From Patescibacteria group bacterium (lineage in GTDB: Bacteria; Patescibacteriota; Minisyncoccia; UBA6257; UBA11618): a stretch of 24,477 nucleotides of DNA. The stretch covers positions 1 through 24,477 of the forward strand of contig DPNX01000048.1 in assembly GCA_003539915.1 (NCBI GenBank), written 5' to 3'. The position numbers and the translations under genes were made by a program. Shown piece after piece: positions 6,848 through 13,956 of this stretch (positions are counted from its first letter, which is position 1; each line of letters opens with the position of its first letter). The notes under the pieces are model-generated. The model saw only the letters and a program-made list of their open reading frames with translations, was not told the DNA's origin and did not search any database.

Positions 6848-7120
6848 TTACTGAACAGCTTCTTTCATTAACTTTCCAGGACGGAATTTAGGCTTGGTAG
6901 CAGCAGCGATCTTAATCTTTTCGCCTGTAGCTGGATTTCGACCCCATCTTTCCGCTCTGTCATAAACACGAAAGGTACCGAATCCAGTAAGTATAACATC
7001 CTCACCCTTACCCATGGTCTTTAGAATAGTATCAAGAACAGCTTCAACAGCGTCTTGAGCTTCCTTCTTTTGCATGTCAGTTGCTTCAGCAACTGCTTCT
7101 ACTAAATCACTCTTTTTCAT
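6848..7120 (-). CDS. hup: HU-family DNA-binding protein
   Basis: The 90-residue histone-like protein has the standard HU length and features. It begins MKKSDLVEAVAEAT and has the helical dimerisation region to about residue 45. The G-F-G-T-F turn follows, and the DNA-intercalating beta-arm contains G-R-N-P-A-T-G-E-K-I with its conserved Pro, ending K-P-K-F-R-P-G-K. HU forms dimers that bend and compact DNA and support replication and transcription. It lies downstream of RNase Y on the same strand but has its own promoter in the 100-nt gap. It ends at the bidirectional terminator shared with the sigma gene pair. No Shine-Dalgarno precedes the ATG; the untranslated leader would be about 60 nt. 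Confidence 0.97.
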   Translation of the reverse strand: MKKSDLVEAVAEATDMQKKEAQDAVEAVLDTILKTMGKGEDVILTGFGTFRVYDRAERWGRNPATGEKIKIAAATKPKFRPGKLMKEAVQ

Positions 7121-7183
7121 AAATCTTAAAGTTATCTTGTATTGTTACATCAATGAACCGACCTTTTAGGTTATACTATAATC

Positions 7184-7210
7184 TTTATATTATAGCAGGT
7201 TTTATGTCAA
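7184..7210 (-). promoter_or_regulatory. Probable HU promoter region, overlapping elements
   Basis: On the minus strand an extended -10 TGCTATAAT occupies 7189-7197. A consensus -35 TTGACA (7205-7210) is only 10 nt from that TATAAT but 15 nt from an overlapping TATAAA (7184-7189). Either an extended -10 promoter without a strong -35 or a short-spacer promoter would start about 60 nt before the HU ATG. The TTGACA lies 10 nt beyond the RNase Y stop. Confidence 0.6.
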
Positions 7211-7220
7211 TAATTAAGAT

Positions 7221-8741
7221 TTAGCGAGCGTATTCAATAGCTCTCATCTCTCTAATGACATTTATCTTAACTTCTCCCGGATATTTCATCTCAGATTGAA
7301 TTCTATTAGAAATATCTTTAGCTAATTGCAAAGCACTAAAGTCATCAATTTTTTCTGGAATAACGAAGACTCTAATCTCTCTACCACCAGAAACTGCGAA
7401 GGCTGATTTAACTCCTTCAAAATCAAGAGCTATTTTTTCTAGGCCATCAAGACGCTTCACATAATTTTCGACACTATCTCGCCTTGCTCCTGGTCGAGCA
7501 CCAGAAAGTACGTCGGCGGTAGTAACAATGAAGGCTTCAGGAGTTGTATGAGGATAATCATCGTGATGAGCTTCCATGGCCCTGATAACCAACTCGTCTA
7601 CCCCATACTTTTTCAAAAGCTTTCTTCCTAACTCAATATGAGTTCCTTCAACCTCATGGTCGATAGCTTTACCAATATCATGTACTAAGGCAGCCTTTTT
7701 AGCCACCTCAACGTTAGCTCCTAGCTCAGAGGCTATCATACCAGCGATATGAGCCATCTCTATTGAGTGATGAAGCACGTTCTGACCATAACTGGTACGG
7801 AAGTGCAATTGACCTAACAACTTAATAATCTCTTTAGGAAAATCTACAACCCCTAACTCATAAACAGCGTCTTCACCTAGTTCCATTACCCTCTTATCGG
7901 TCTCTCTTTGCGCCTCATCAACCTTTTCTTCAATTTTAGCTGGTTGTATACGACCATCCTTAATAAGCTTATCTAGAGCCAAACGGGCAATCTCTCTCCT
8001 CATTGGATTAAAAGAGGAGATAACAATAGTCTCAGGAGTTTCATCAACGATAATCTCTACGCCAGTCAAACGTTCTAATGCTCTAATATTTCTTCCTTCA
8101 CGGCCAATAATCTTACCCTTTAAGTCCTCATCTGGAAGAGTAAAAGTGGTAGTGGTCATCTCAGCAATGTGAGAACGGGCGTAACGTTGTAAGGCGGTAG
8201 TAATAATATCAAGTGATTTCTTCTCTACCTCCTCACGACGCTCTTTTTCTAGCTTTCTAATAGAATCTACCAGATCTTTCTGATGATCCTTTTTAACCAT
8301 CTCTAAAAGACTTTCTTTTGCCTCCTTCACTCCCATATCAGACAACTTCTCTAATTTCTCTGTTGCTTGCTTACGCAAATCCTCTACATCAGCTTTAGAA
8401 CTGTTAATCTTTACCAGCTCTTCACTAGCCTTTTTTTGTTTAACTTCTACATCTTGAGTCTGCTTATTAAGCAGTTCTTCTTTTTTTATTAAATGACCTT
8501 CCAAGCGATCTAGCTTAGTACCTCTTTCAGACTCCTCCTTTTTAAGCTCATCATAAAGAGAGGCTGCCTTGTCCTGAGCCTTTAACACAATCTCTCTCGC
8601 CTGAGTTTGCGCTTCTTCTACTTGAGATTTTATTTTTTGTTCTAAAGAGTTAGCTTTACGAACGGAAATCGCCTGCCGAATGAAGTAACCGGCTATCAAT
8701 CCAAAAATAATCCCGCCCAAAACTAAGATGTTTAATTCCAT
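7221..8741 (-). CDS. rny: Ribonuclease Y
   Basis: The 506-residue membrane-bound endoribonuclease is close to the usual length. An N-terminal membrane helix (about 4-22) is followed by a long charged coiled coil (about 30-195), a KH domain with I-I-G-R-E-G-R-N at 211-218, and an HD domain with L-V-H-D-I-G-K (H354, D355) plus E-A-H-H-D-D near 390. RNase Y starts mRNA decay by endonucleolytic cleavage and acts at the membrane. The window also encodes RNase J, giving the RNase Y/J decay system of Firmicutes-like bacteria. A consensus promoter (8837-8865) lies upstream, giving a leader of about 90 nt. HU follows on the same strand. Confidence 0.97.
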   Translation of the reverse strand: MELNILVLGGIIFGLIAGYFIRQAISVRKANSLEQKIKSQVEEAQTQAREIVLKAQDKAASLYDELKKEESERGTKLDRLEGHLIKKEELLNKQTQDVEVKQKKASEELVKINSSKADVEDLRKQATEKLEKLSDMGVKEAKESLLEMVKKDHQKDLVDSIRKLEKERREEVEKKSLDIITTALQRYARSHIAEMTTTTFTLPDEDLKGKIIGREGRNIRALERLTGVEIIVDETPETIVISSFNPMRREIARLALDKLIKDGRIQPAKIEEKVDEAQRETDKRVMELGEDAVYELGVVDFPKEIIKLLGQLHFRTSYGQNVLHHSIEMAHIAGMIASELGANVEVAKKAALVHDIGKAIDHEVEGTHIELGRKLLKKYGVDELVIRAMEAHHDDYPHTTPEAFIVTTADVLSGARPGARRDSVENYVKRLDGLEKIALDFEGVKSAFAVSGGREIRVFVIPEKIDDFSALQLAKDISNRIQSEMKYPGEVKINVIREMRAIEYAR

Positions 8742-8836
8742 AAATTTTGTAAATCACTATTGATTTCATAAAATAGTAACTGATAATAGTTGTTAGGACT
8801 TTAGAATATTGTTTATTATTAATAATGACTACCGCC

Positions 8837-8865
8837 ATTATACGAAAAATCAAACAAAATGTCAA
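8837..8865 (-). promoter_or_regulatory. Consensus sigma70 promoter for rny, inside the start of gpmI
   Basis: The minus strand reads TTGACA (8860-8865), 17 nt, then TATAAT (8837-8842), an exact match to the sigma70 consensus. The -35 box lies within codons 1-3 of the divergent gpmI gene. The predicted start is near 8830, about 90 nt before the rny ATG. The early leader would contain the palindrome ATTATTAATAAT (8815-8826). Confidence 0.85.
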
Positions 8866-10418
8866 AAAGAACTGTTGTACTAATAATAACTGATGGTTGG
8901 GGTATTGGACGCGATGACCCTACTAATCCTGTCTACGTTGCTAAACCCAAAACCATCAACCATATTAAAGCTAATTATCTCAGTGGAGTTCTCCAGGCTT
9001 CTGGCATAGCCGTTGGCTTACCCTGGAACGAAGAAGGTAATAGCGAAGTTGGTCACTTAACAATTGGTGCTGGCAAGGTCATATACCAACACTATCCCCG
9101 CATCACTCTCGCTATCGAAAATAAATCCTTTTTTAATAATAAAATTTTAACAGCTGCTTTTAATCACGCTATTAAAAACAAGTCAGCCGTTAATCTAGTT
9201 GGGATTCTTTCAGAAGGTAATATTCATGCCTCCTCAGAACATCTAGTAGCTTTAATAGAATTTGCTAAGAAAAAGAAAATTCCTTTAATTAAACTTCATA
9301 TCTTTGCTGATAGTAAAGATAGTCCCCCAAAAGGATTCCTTGATCTATTAAATAAATTAGACAAACAGATTGGCAAAAACTCTACCGTTAAACTGGCTAG
9401 CTTGTCTGGTCGCTACTTCTCTATGGATCGTGATCATCATTGGGATCGCACCAAAGAGGCTTATGATGCTCTTTTAGGTAAAAAAGAATTAACTAAAGAT
9501 CTAGAAGGTTATATAAAACATCAGTACGATCGAGGTCTCAAAGACGACTTCATTGCTCCTGTCTGCTTAGGAAAAGAACTGAATCCTATTAAAAATAAGG
9601 AAACTGTTATCTTCTTCAATTATAGAGAAGATAGTATTAGGCAAATTGCTGCTCCTTTTGTTCAGAAAGATTTCAAAGAATTTAATATCACCCCCTTAAA
9701 GAATCTTCATCTAGTAACAATGACTAACTACTCTGAGCAATTTGATGCTAATGTAGCTTTCCCAGCTGAAAAAATTACTAACTCATTAGGAAAAGTTTTA
9801 GCTGACAATGACAAGCTTCAATTAAGAGTAGCGGAAACTGAGAAATATGCTCACGTTACATACTTTTTCAATGGCTTTAAAGATAAACCCTTCAAAAATG
9901 AATTTCGTATTCTAATTCCTTCACGTAATATAGTTCATCATGACGATCATCCAGAGATGATGGCTAGCGAGATATCTAATCGCATTATTCAATCAATTGA
10001 AGAGCGGGAGATGGACTTTATAGTTGGTAACTTTGCTAGCCCAGACATTATCGCTCATACCGGTAACTTTGATGCTGCCGTAAAAGCTCTGAAAGTTGTT
10101 GATGATCAGATTGATAAAATAATGCAAGCATCTCTAGCTCATGACGCTATACTCATCATTACTGCTGATCATGGTAATGTAGAACGAATGATCAATCCTA
10201 TGACCGGGAAAGTTGAAACCAAGCATGACACTAGTCCAGTTCCCTTCTATTTGATTGGAAAAGAATTCAAGAAAATAAAAACTCCAGCGACTGTAAAAAG
10301 AATTGAAAATGAAACTATTGGCATGCTCTCTGATGTTTCACCAACCATACTTGATCTAATGAAAATTAAAAAGCCACCGGAAATGACTGGCCAAAGTCTT
10401 GTTAATCGATTAAAATAA
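8859..10418 (+). CDS. gpmI: 2,3-bisphosphoglycerate-independent phosphoglycerate mutase
   Basis: The 519-residue alkaline-phosphatase-superfamily enzyme interconverts 3- and 2-phosphoglycerate in glycolysis using two Mn2+. T-D-G-W-G (D12), the phosphorylated serine in G-N-S-E-V-G-H (S62), H123, S-G-R-Y-F-S-M-D-R-D (R185, R191), A-E-T-E-K-Y-A-H-V-T and the late T-A-D-H-G-N and K-H-D-T-S-P-V-P-F metal motifs are all in place. Two positions differ from the usual enzymes: the D-G-R-D-T-P-P loop reads D-S-K-D-S-P-P (K153 for Arg), and N-F-R-P-D-R reads N-Y-R-E-D-S (S259 for the second Arg). The enzyme is otherwise complete and probably active. The gene is divergent from rny. I see no Shine-Dalgarno and no clear promoter of its own. 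Confidence 0.96.
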   Translation: MSKRTVVLIITDGWGIGRDDPTNPVYVAKPKTINHIKANYLSGVLQASGIAVGLPWNEEGNSEVGHLTIGAGKVIYQHYPRITLAIENKSFFNNKILTAAFNHAIKNKSAVNLVGILSEGNIHASSEHLVALIEFAKKKKIPLIKLHIFADSKDSPPKGFLDLLNKLDKQIGKNSTVKLASLSGRYFSMDRDHHWDRTKEAYDALLGKKELTKDLEGYIKHQYDRGLKDDFIAPVCLGKELNPIKNKETVIFFNYREDSIRQIAAPFVQKDFKEFNITPLKNLHLVTMTNYSEQFDANVAFPAEKITNSLGKVLADNDKLQLRVAETEKYAHVTYFFNGFKDKPFKNEFRILIPSRNIVHHDDHPEMMASEISNRIIQSIEEREMDFIVGNFASPDIIAHTGNFDAAVKALKVVDDQIDKIMQASLAHDAILIITADHGNVERMINPMTGKVETKHDTSPVPFYLIGKEFKKIKTPATVKRIENETIGMLSDVSPTILDLMKIKKPPEMTGQSLVNRLK

Positions 10419-10422
10419 CTCT

Positions 10423-10442
10423 GAGTCGTTTGGCCACGACTC
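10423..10442 (+). repeat. Small hairpin after gpmI
   Basis: A perfect 7-bp stem GAGTCGT/ACGACTC with a 6-nt loop starts 5 nt after the gpmI stop and precedes the terminator hairpin. Its loop and inner stem contain TTTGGCCA (10429-10436), an exact inverted copy of TGGCCAAA at 10388-10395 within gpmI, so an alternative pairing exists. It may protect the 3' end or be part of a compound terminator. Confidence 0.6.
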
Positions 10443-10451
10443 CTCCGTTAG

Positions 10452-10500
10452 GCGGTAGTAGTTTGGTTTTGCCTTCCACCAGACTACTGCCGCTTTTTTT
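10452..10500 (+). terminator. Intrinsic terminator of gpmI
   Basis: A 15-bp stem pairs 10452-10466 with 10479-10493, including two G-U pairs, around a 12-nt loop, followed by seven T residues (10494-10500). It is more GC-rich than its surroundings and cleanly ends the gpmI transcript before the uvrC promoter. Confidence 0.92.
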
Positions 10501-10522
10501 ATATAAAATATAAATATTTCAA

Positions 10523-10551
10523 TTGACTAATGTCATAAAAAGACCTATTTT
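10523..10551 (+). promoter_or_regulatory. Promoter for the uvrC operon
   Basis: TTGACT (10523-10528), 17 nt, then TATTTT (10546-10551). The start would be near 10558, only a few nucleotides before the uvrC ATG (10562). The TTG of this -35 box is also the first codon of the longest open frame, which explains why that longer start is not used. Confidence 0.7.
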
Positions 10552-10561
10552 ATTGGGGTTT

Positions 10562-11719
10562 ATGAAAGCTTCTATTATTAAAAAGATAAAATCCTCTCCC
10601 AAAGCACCTGGTGTCTACATTTTTTATAAAAATAAAGAGGTCTTATATATAGGTAAGGCAGCTAATTTAAATAATCGTCTTAAAAACTATCTTAAAATTA
10701 CTGATCTAAAAACAAAGTTTCTTCATCAAGAGACTACCAACATAAAATGGCTAGAGCTCTCCTCTCCTATAGAAGCTCTTATTAAAGAGTCTTCATTAAT
10801 TAAAACCATTAATCCTAAACTAAATGTTTGCTGGCAGGATGATAAAAATCATTTCTACATCTCCTTTACTAAAGACGACTTTCCTAAAGTTAGAGTTACT
10901 CACCAACCAAAAGATCAAAAAGCTCTCGGACCCTTTACCGATGGCAGAGCTTTGCGCCTAGTGCTTAAAATAATTCGTCGTCACTTCCCCTATTGCACCT
11001 GTCAAGAAAATCATCTCCGCATTTGTTTGAATAGTCAGATAGATAACTGTTTTGGTTTCTGTTGCCAGAAAAAAAATTCCATTACTACCGAACAGAAAAA
11101 AATATATAACAAAAGTCTTAAGACTATTAAAGATATTCTTAACGGCAAAAGAAAACGCCTCTTAAAGCAAATCACCCGAAGTTCTGACCTGTGGGCTATT
11201 GATAACATTTTCAGTCACAGTGAGTTTTTGAATGGTAATGATAGCGAGTGGCAAAGAATCGAATGCTACGACATCTCCAACCTCTCAGGCAAAGAGGCGG
11301 TTGGTGCTATGACAGTTTTAATTAATGAAGCTAGTCACTGGCAATCTGAAGTTAAAGAGTTTAGAAAATTCAAAATTAAAAATTCTCCTACCCAAGATGA
11401 TCCTCGTATGATTGCTGAAATGCTAACTCGACGCCTTAACCATCCTGAGTGGCCTTATCCAGATCTGATAATCATTGATGGTGGCATTACTCAATACAAT
11501 GCCGCTCAGAAAGTATTAGATAAAACCAAAACTAATATCCGACTCATTTCTTTTGCAAAACCTCAAAAGAAGATTTTAGGTCTAGATAAATTAACTATTG
11601 CTGATAAAAAAATAATAAAAGGGCTGCACGAAGAACGAATCATTGAAAAAGCTATTAAGCAAACCCATAATTACGTTATTAACTATCACCGCCAATTGCG
11701 TGATAAAATAAGAGCATAA
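10562..11719 (+). CDS. uvrC: UvrC-type excinuclease subunit C, short form
   Basis: The 385-residue UvrC makes the dual incisions in nucleotide excision repair. The N-terminal GIY-YIG nuclease has Y19, Y29, K32, R39, Y43, E76 and N88 at the positions known from Thermotoga UvrC, which fixes the ATG at 10562 rather than the TTG 39 nt upstream. A cysteine cluster (about 145-168: CTC, then C-x7-C-x3-CC) fits the proposed Fe-S site. The RNase H-like half keeps E-C-Y-D-I-S (D237), Q-D-D (279/280), I-I-D-G-G (D306) and T-H-N-Y-V-I-N-Y-H-R. The protein ends there: the C-terminal double helix-hairpin-helix of typical UvrC (about 600 residues) is absent and the UvrB-binding region is poorly recognisable. 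It is first in a five-gene run; its stop overlaps the next start as TAATG. Confidence 0.93.
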   Translation: MKASIIKKIKSSPKAPGVYIFYKNKEVLYIGKAANLNNRLKNYLKITDLKTKFLHQETTNIKWLELSSPIEALIKESSLIKTINPKLNVCWQDDKNHFYISFTKDDFPKVRVTHQPKDQKALGPFTDGRALRLVLKIIRRHFPYCTCQENHLRICLNSQIDNCFGFCCQKKNSITTEQKKIYNKSLKTIKDILNGKRKRLLKQITRSSDLWAIDNIFSHSEFLNGNDSEWQRIECYDISNLSGKEAVGAMTVLINEASHWQSEVKEFRKFKIKNSPTQDDPRMIAEMLTRRLNHPEWPYPDLIIIDGGITQYNAAQKVLDKTKTNIRLISFAKPQKKILGLDKLTIADKKIIKGLHEERIIEKAIKQTHNYVINYHRQLRDKIRA

Positions 11720-12081
11720 TGATTATAATACGCCTTATATTCTTCTTTTTAGTCAATCTCGCTGCTTTATTAGTTATTAATCAATTAGTGCCAGGGGTAG
11801 AATTAATAACCGAAACCTCAGTGCTAATAACTACTGCTCTAATCTTCACAGCCTTAAACAGCTATCTCCGCCCTCTAATTAGATACTTCCTAACAACTTT
11901 CATTATTCTAACGCTTGGTTTGTTAGGTTTTGCAATTAACGCCGGAACACTCTATTTACTTGACTTTATTACTAAAAATATTAGTATTAATGGACTACAG
12001 CCCTTATTACTATCTACCGTAATAATTACTATTTTTAATCTTGTGAGTAGTTTTTTCGGTTGGGCATTAAAGAAAAAATAA
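11719..12081 (+). CDS. Phage-holin-4 (superfamily IV) type membrane protein
   Basis: The 120-residue protein has four membrane helices (about 3-22, 33-50, 57-80, 95-116). It has the pattern seen in the small 'phage holin family' (Mycobacterium 4-TMS type): N-L-A-A-L, V-P-G-V, then L-N-S-Y-L-R-P-L-I-R, L-T-L-G-L-L-G-F-A-I-N and a final I-F-N-L-V-S-S-F-F-G. Despite the name, members occur widely in non-phage bacterial contexts and their role is unknown; nothing here suggests prophage. The ATG overlaps the uvrC stop by 1 nt, indicating coupled translation, and secG follows after 5 nt. Confidence 0.85.
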   Translation: MIIIRLIFFFLVNLAALLVINQLVPGVELITETSVLITTALIFTALNSYLRPLIRYFLTTFIILTLGLLGFAINAGTLYLLDFITKNISINGLQPLLLSTVIITIFNLVSSFFGWALKKK

Positions 12082-12086
12082 ATAAA

Positions 12087-12314
12087 ATGGAAAGCCTCAT
12101 TACATTTCTTCAAATTGTCGTTTCTATCGTTTTGATAACGCTAATTCTGATACAAGAAAGATCCTCTGGTGCGGGAGGTGCTTTTGGTGGTGGTGGTGGT
12201 GGTCTTTACCAATCTCGCCGTGGCTTAGAAAAAGTAGTTTTCATTAGCACAATAGTTCTCGTTATTCTATTTGCTGGCCTAGCATTACTTAACCTTGTTT
12301 TACCTATTCAATAA
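12087..12314 (+). CDS. secG: Preprotein translocase subunit SecG
   Basis: The 75-residue SecG has two membrane helices (about 4-22 and 49-70) joined by the typical loop L-I-Q-E-R-S-S-G-A-G-G-A-F-G-G with an extended glycine run and S-R-R-G-L-E-K. SecG is the non-essential subunit of the SecYEG channel that helps protein export. The frame is open nine codons further upstream, but the ATG at 12087 fits the family N-terminus and lies 5 nt after the preceding stop. The next gene overlaps its last 20 nt. Confidence 0.93.
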   Translation: MESLITFLQIVVSIVLITLILIQERSSGAGGAFGGGGGGLYQSRRGLEKVVFISTIVLVILFAGLALLNLVLPIQ

Positions 12315-13953
12315 AATCTTTTCTCACTTTTCTCAAATAGAGCGTCGCGTACTAATTGGCGCTGCTCTAATTTTTGCAATCTCTCTATTTTTTATTAGCG
12401 TTAACAGCTACTACAAAAACACTATTGAGTTACCCGTTCGTGGTGGGTCATATGTAGAAGGCTTAGTTGGTCAACCATCCTTCATTAATCCTTTGATTAG
12501 TAATGTTAGTGATGTTGATCGAGATCTAATTGAGATAAGCTACAGCAACCTAGATGACTTGGTTGATAAATATCAGATTAGCGAGGATAACAAATCTTGG
12601 ACAATTATATTAAAAAAAGATTTAGTTTGGAGTGATGGAGAGGCACTAACTGCTGATGATGTAATATTTACTATTGATGTTATTCAGGACGCTAATAACA
12701 ACCATCCTCTTTACTCCACCTGGCGGGGTGTAGTAGTAGAGAGATTAAATAAAAATGAAATTCGCTTCACTCTCAAAACACCTTACGTTTTCTTAATTGA
12801 TAACTTTAAAGAATTAAAAGTTGCTCCTAAGCACATTTTTGGCAACATTCCGGTTGCTAACTTACGCCTTTCTCGATACAACCTTGAGCCAATTAGTAGT
12901 GGTCCTTACAAATTTACTAAAATGGAAACTCGTCGTGATGGCTTCATCACTCATTACCGCCTAACTTCTAATGAACTTTATCACGACGACCTGCCCTATA
13001 TCGAAAACTTTTCTTTTCGTTTTTATGACAACGACAGTGATTTAATTAAGGGTTTTAATAGAAAAGAGATTGATGGTGTTGGTGCTCTTACTCAAAACCA
13101 CCTCAAATATATTAGAGTAGGTCACAAAATAGTTACCATTAATCTCCCCCGTTATTACGCCATCTTCCTCAACTCAAACACCACTCCAGCTCTTCAATAC
13201 TTGTCTGTTAGAAAAGCGCTTAACTTAGCAACTGATAAAGAGAAGTTAATAAAAGAAGTTTTTGATGATAAGACCATTATTATGCAAGGACCTCTCCCAC
13301 CTAACATTCGTGGTTACGATCAACAGTTATTTACTGAAGAAAAATTTAGTCTAAAAAAAGCAGCTCAACTTCTGGATAAGGCTGGCTGGACAGTTGGTGA
13401 AGAAAATGTCAGAATTAAAAACAATAAGAAGGAGCAGCTACGATTAGAATTTGATGTTATTGTTCCTGAAATTCCTTTCTTAACAAAGACCGTTGAACTT
13501 ATTAAAGAAGACTGGGCTCGGATTGGGGTCAAACTAAATCCGATCGTCCTTAACACAAACGATATTGGTAATAATGTAATTAAGACACGTAATTATCAGA
13601 TGCTTGTCTTTGGCAACATTTTGAAGAAAAATCCTGATATTTTCTCTTTCTGGCATTCTTCAGAAAGATTCTATCCGGGTCGTAACCTTGCCTTATACGA
13701 AGACAAACAGGTCGATCAATTGCTATCAAGCATCCGACAAGATTTCAGTAATCATTCTCGCAACAAAAAACTAAGCCAACTACAACAGATTATTAATGAT
13801 GATAAGCCGGCTATTTTTCTTTTCAGCCCCAACTACTTATATGCGGCTCCTAAAAATCTAAAAGGCTTCTATTCCTACTTCATTACCACTCCTGCTCAAC
13901 GATTTGAAAAAATTAATCAATGGCACCTAAGAACTTATAGAGAGTTCCAATAA
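12295..13953 (+). CDS. Solute-binding protein family 5 (peptide/oligopeptide type), membrane-anchored
   Basis: The 552-residue protein has an N-terminal membrane helix (about 17-35) followed by an SBP_bac_5 domain. Family marks include G-Q-P-S-F-I-N-P-L near 60, W-S-D-G-E-A-L-T-A-D-D-V-I-F-T near 120, S-S-G-P-Y-K-F and V-R-K-A-L-N-L-A-T-D. Such proteins bind peptides, nickel or sugars outside the membrane for an ABC importer. There is no lipobox cysteine, so it is held by its uncleaved N-terminal helix. No permease or ATPase gene is nearby, making it an orphan. No in-frame ATG precedes the membrane helix; the TTG at 12295, overlapping secG by 20 nt, is the best start and gives a normal N-terminus, though no Shine-Dalgarno supports it. 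RNase J begins 3 nt after its stop. Confidence 0.9.
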   Translation: MFYLFNKIFSHFSQIERRVLIGAALIFAISLFFISVNSYYKNTIELPVRGGSYVEGLVGQPSFINPLISNVSDVDRDLIEISYSNLDDLVDKYQISEDNKSWTIILKKDLVWSDGEALTADDVIFTIDVIQDANNNHPLYSTWRGVVVERLNKNEIRFTLKTPYVFLIDNFKELKVAPKHIFGNIPVANLRLSRYNLEPISSGPYKFTKMETRRDGFITHYRLTSNELYHDDLPYIENFSFRFYDNDSDLIKGFNRKEIDGVGALTQNHLKYIRVGHKIVTINLPRYYAIFLNSNTTPALQYLSVRKALNLATDKEKLIKEVFDDKTIIMQGPLPPNIRGYDQQLFTEEKFSLKKAAQLLDKAGWTVGEENVRIKNNKKEQLRLEFDVIVPEIPFLTKTVELIKEDWARIGVKLNPIVLNTNDIGNNVIKTRNYQMLVFGNILKKNPDIFSFWHSSERFYPGRNLALYEDKQVDQLLSSIRQDFSNHSRNKKLSQLQQIINDDKPAIFLFSPNYLYAAPKNLKGFYSYFITTPAQRFEKINQWHLRTYREFQ

Positions 13954-13956
13954 AAA

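Noticed and set aside
8656..8865. Reading frame upstream of rny in another frame
   Set aside because: It overlaps rny and its promoter, has no recognisable domain and would start at the gpmI start region; it is chance.
10523..10561. TTG start 13 codons upstream for UvrC
   Set aside because: The TTG is part of the -35 box, and only the ATG at 10562 puts Y19, Y29, R39, E76 and N88 in register with known UvrC.
11719..12081. Holin-like gene as a sign of prophage
   Set aside because: Neighbours are uvrC and secG, and no other phage gene is present; the family is common in ordinary chromosomes.
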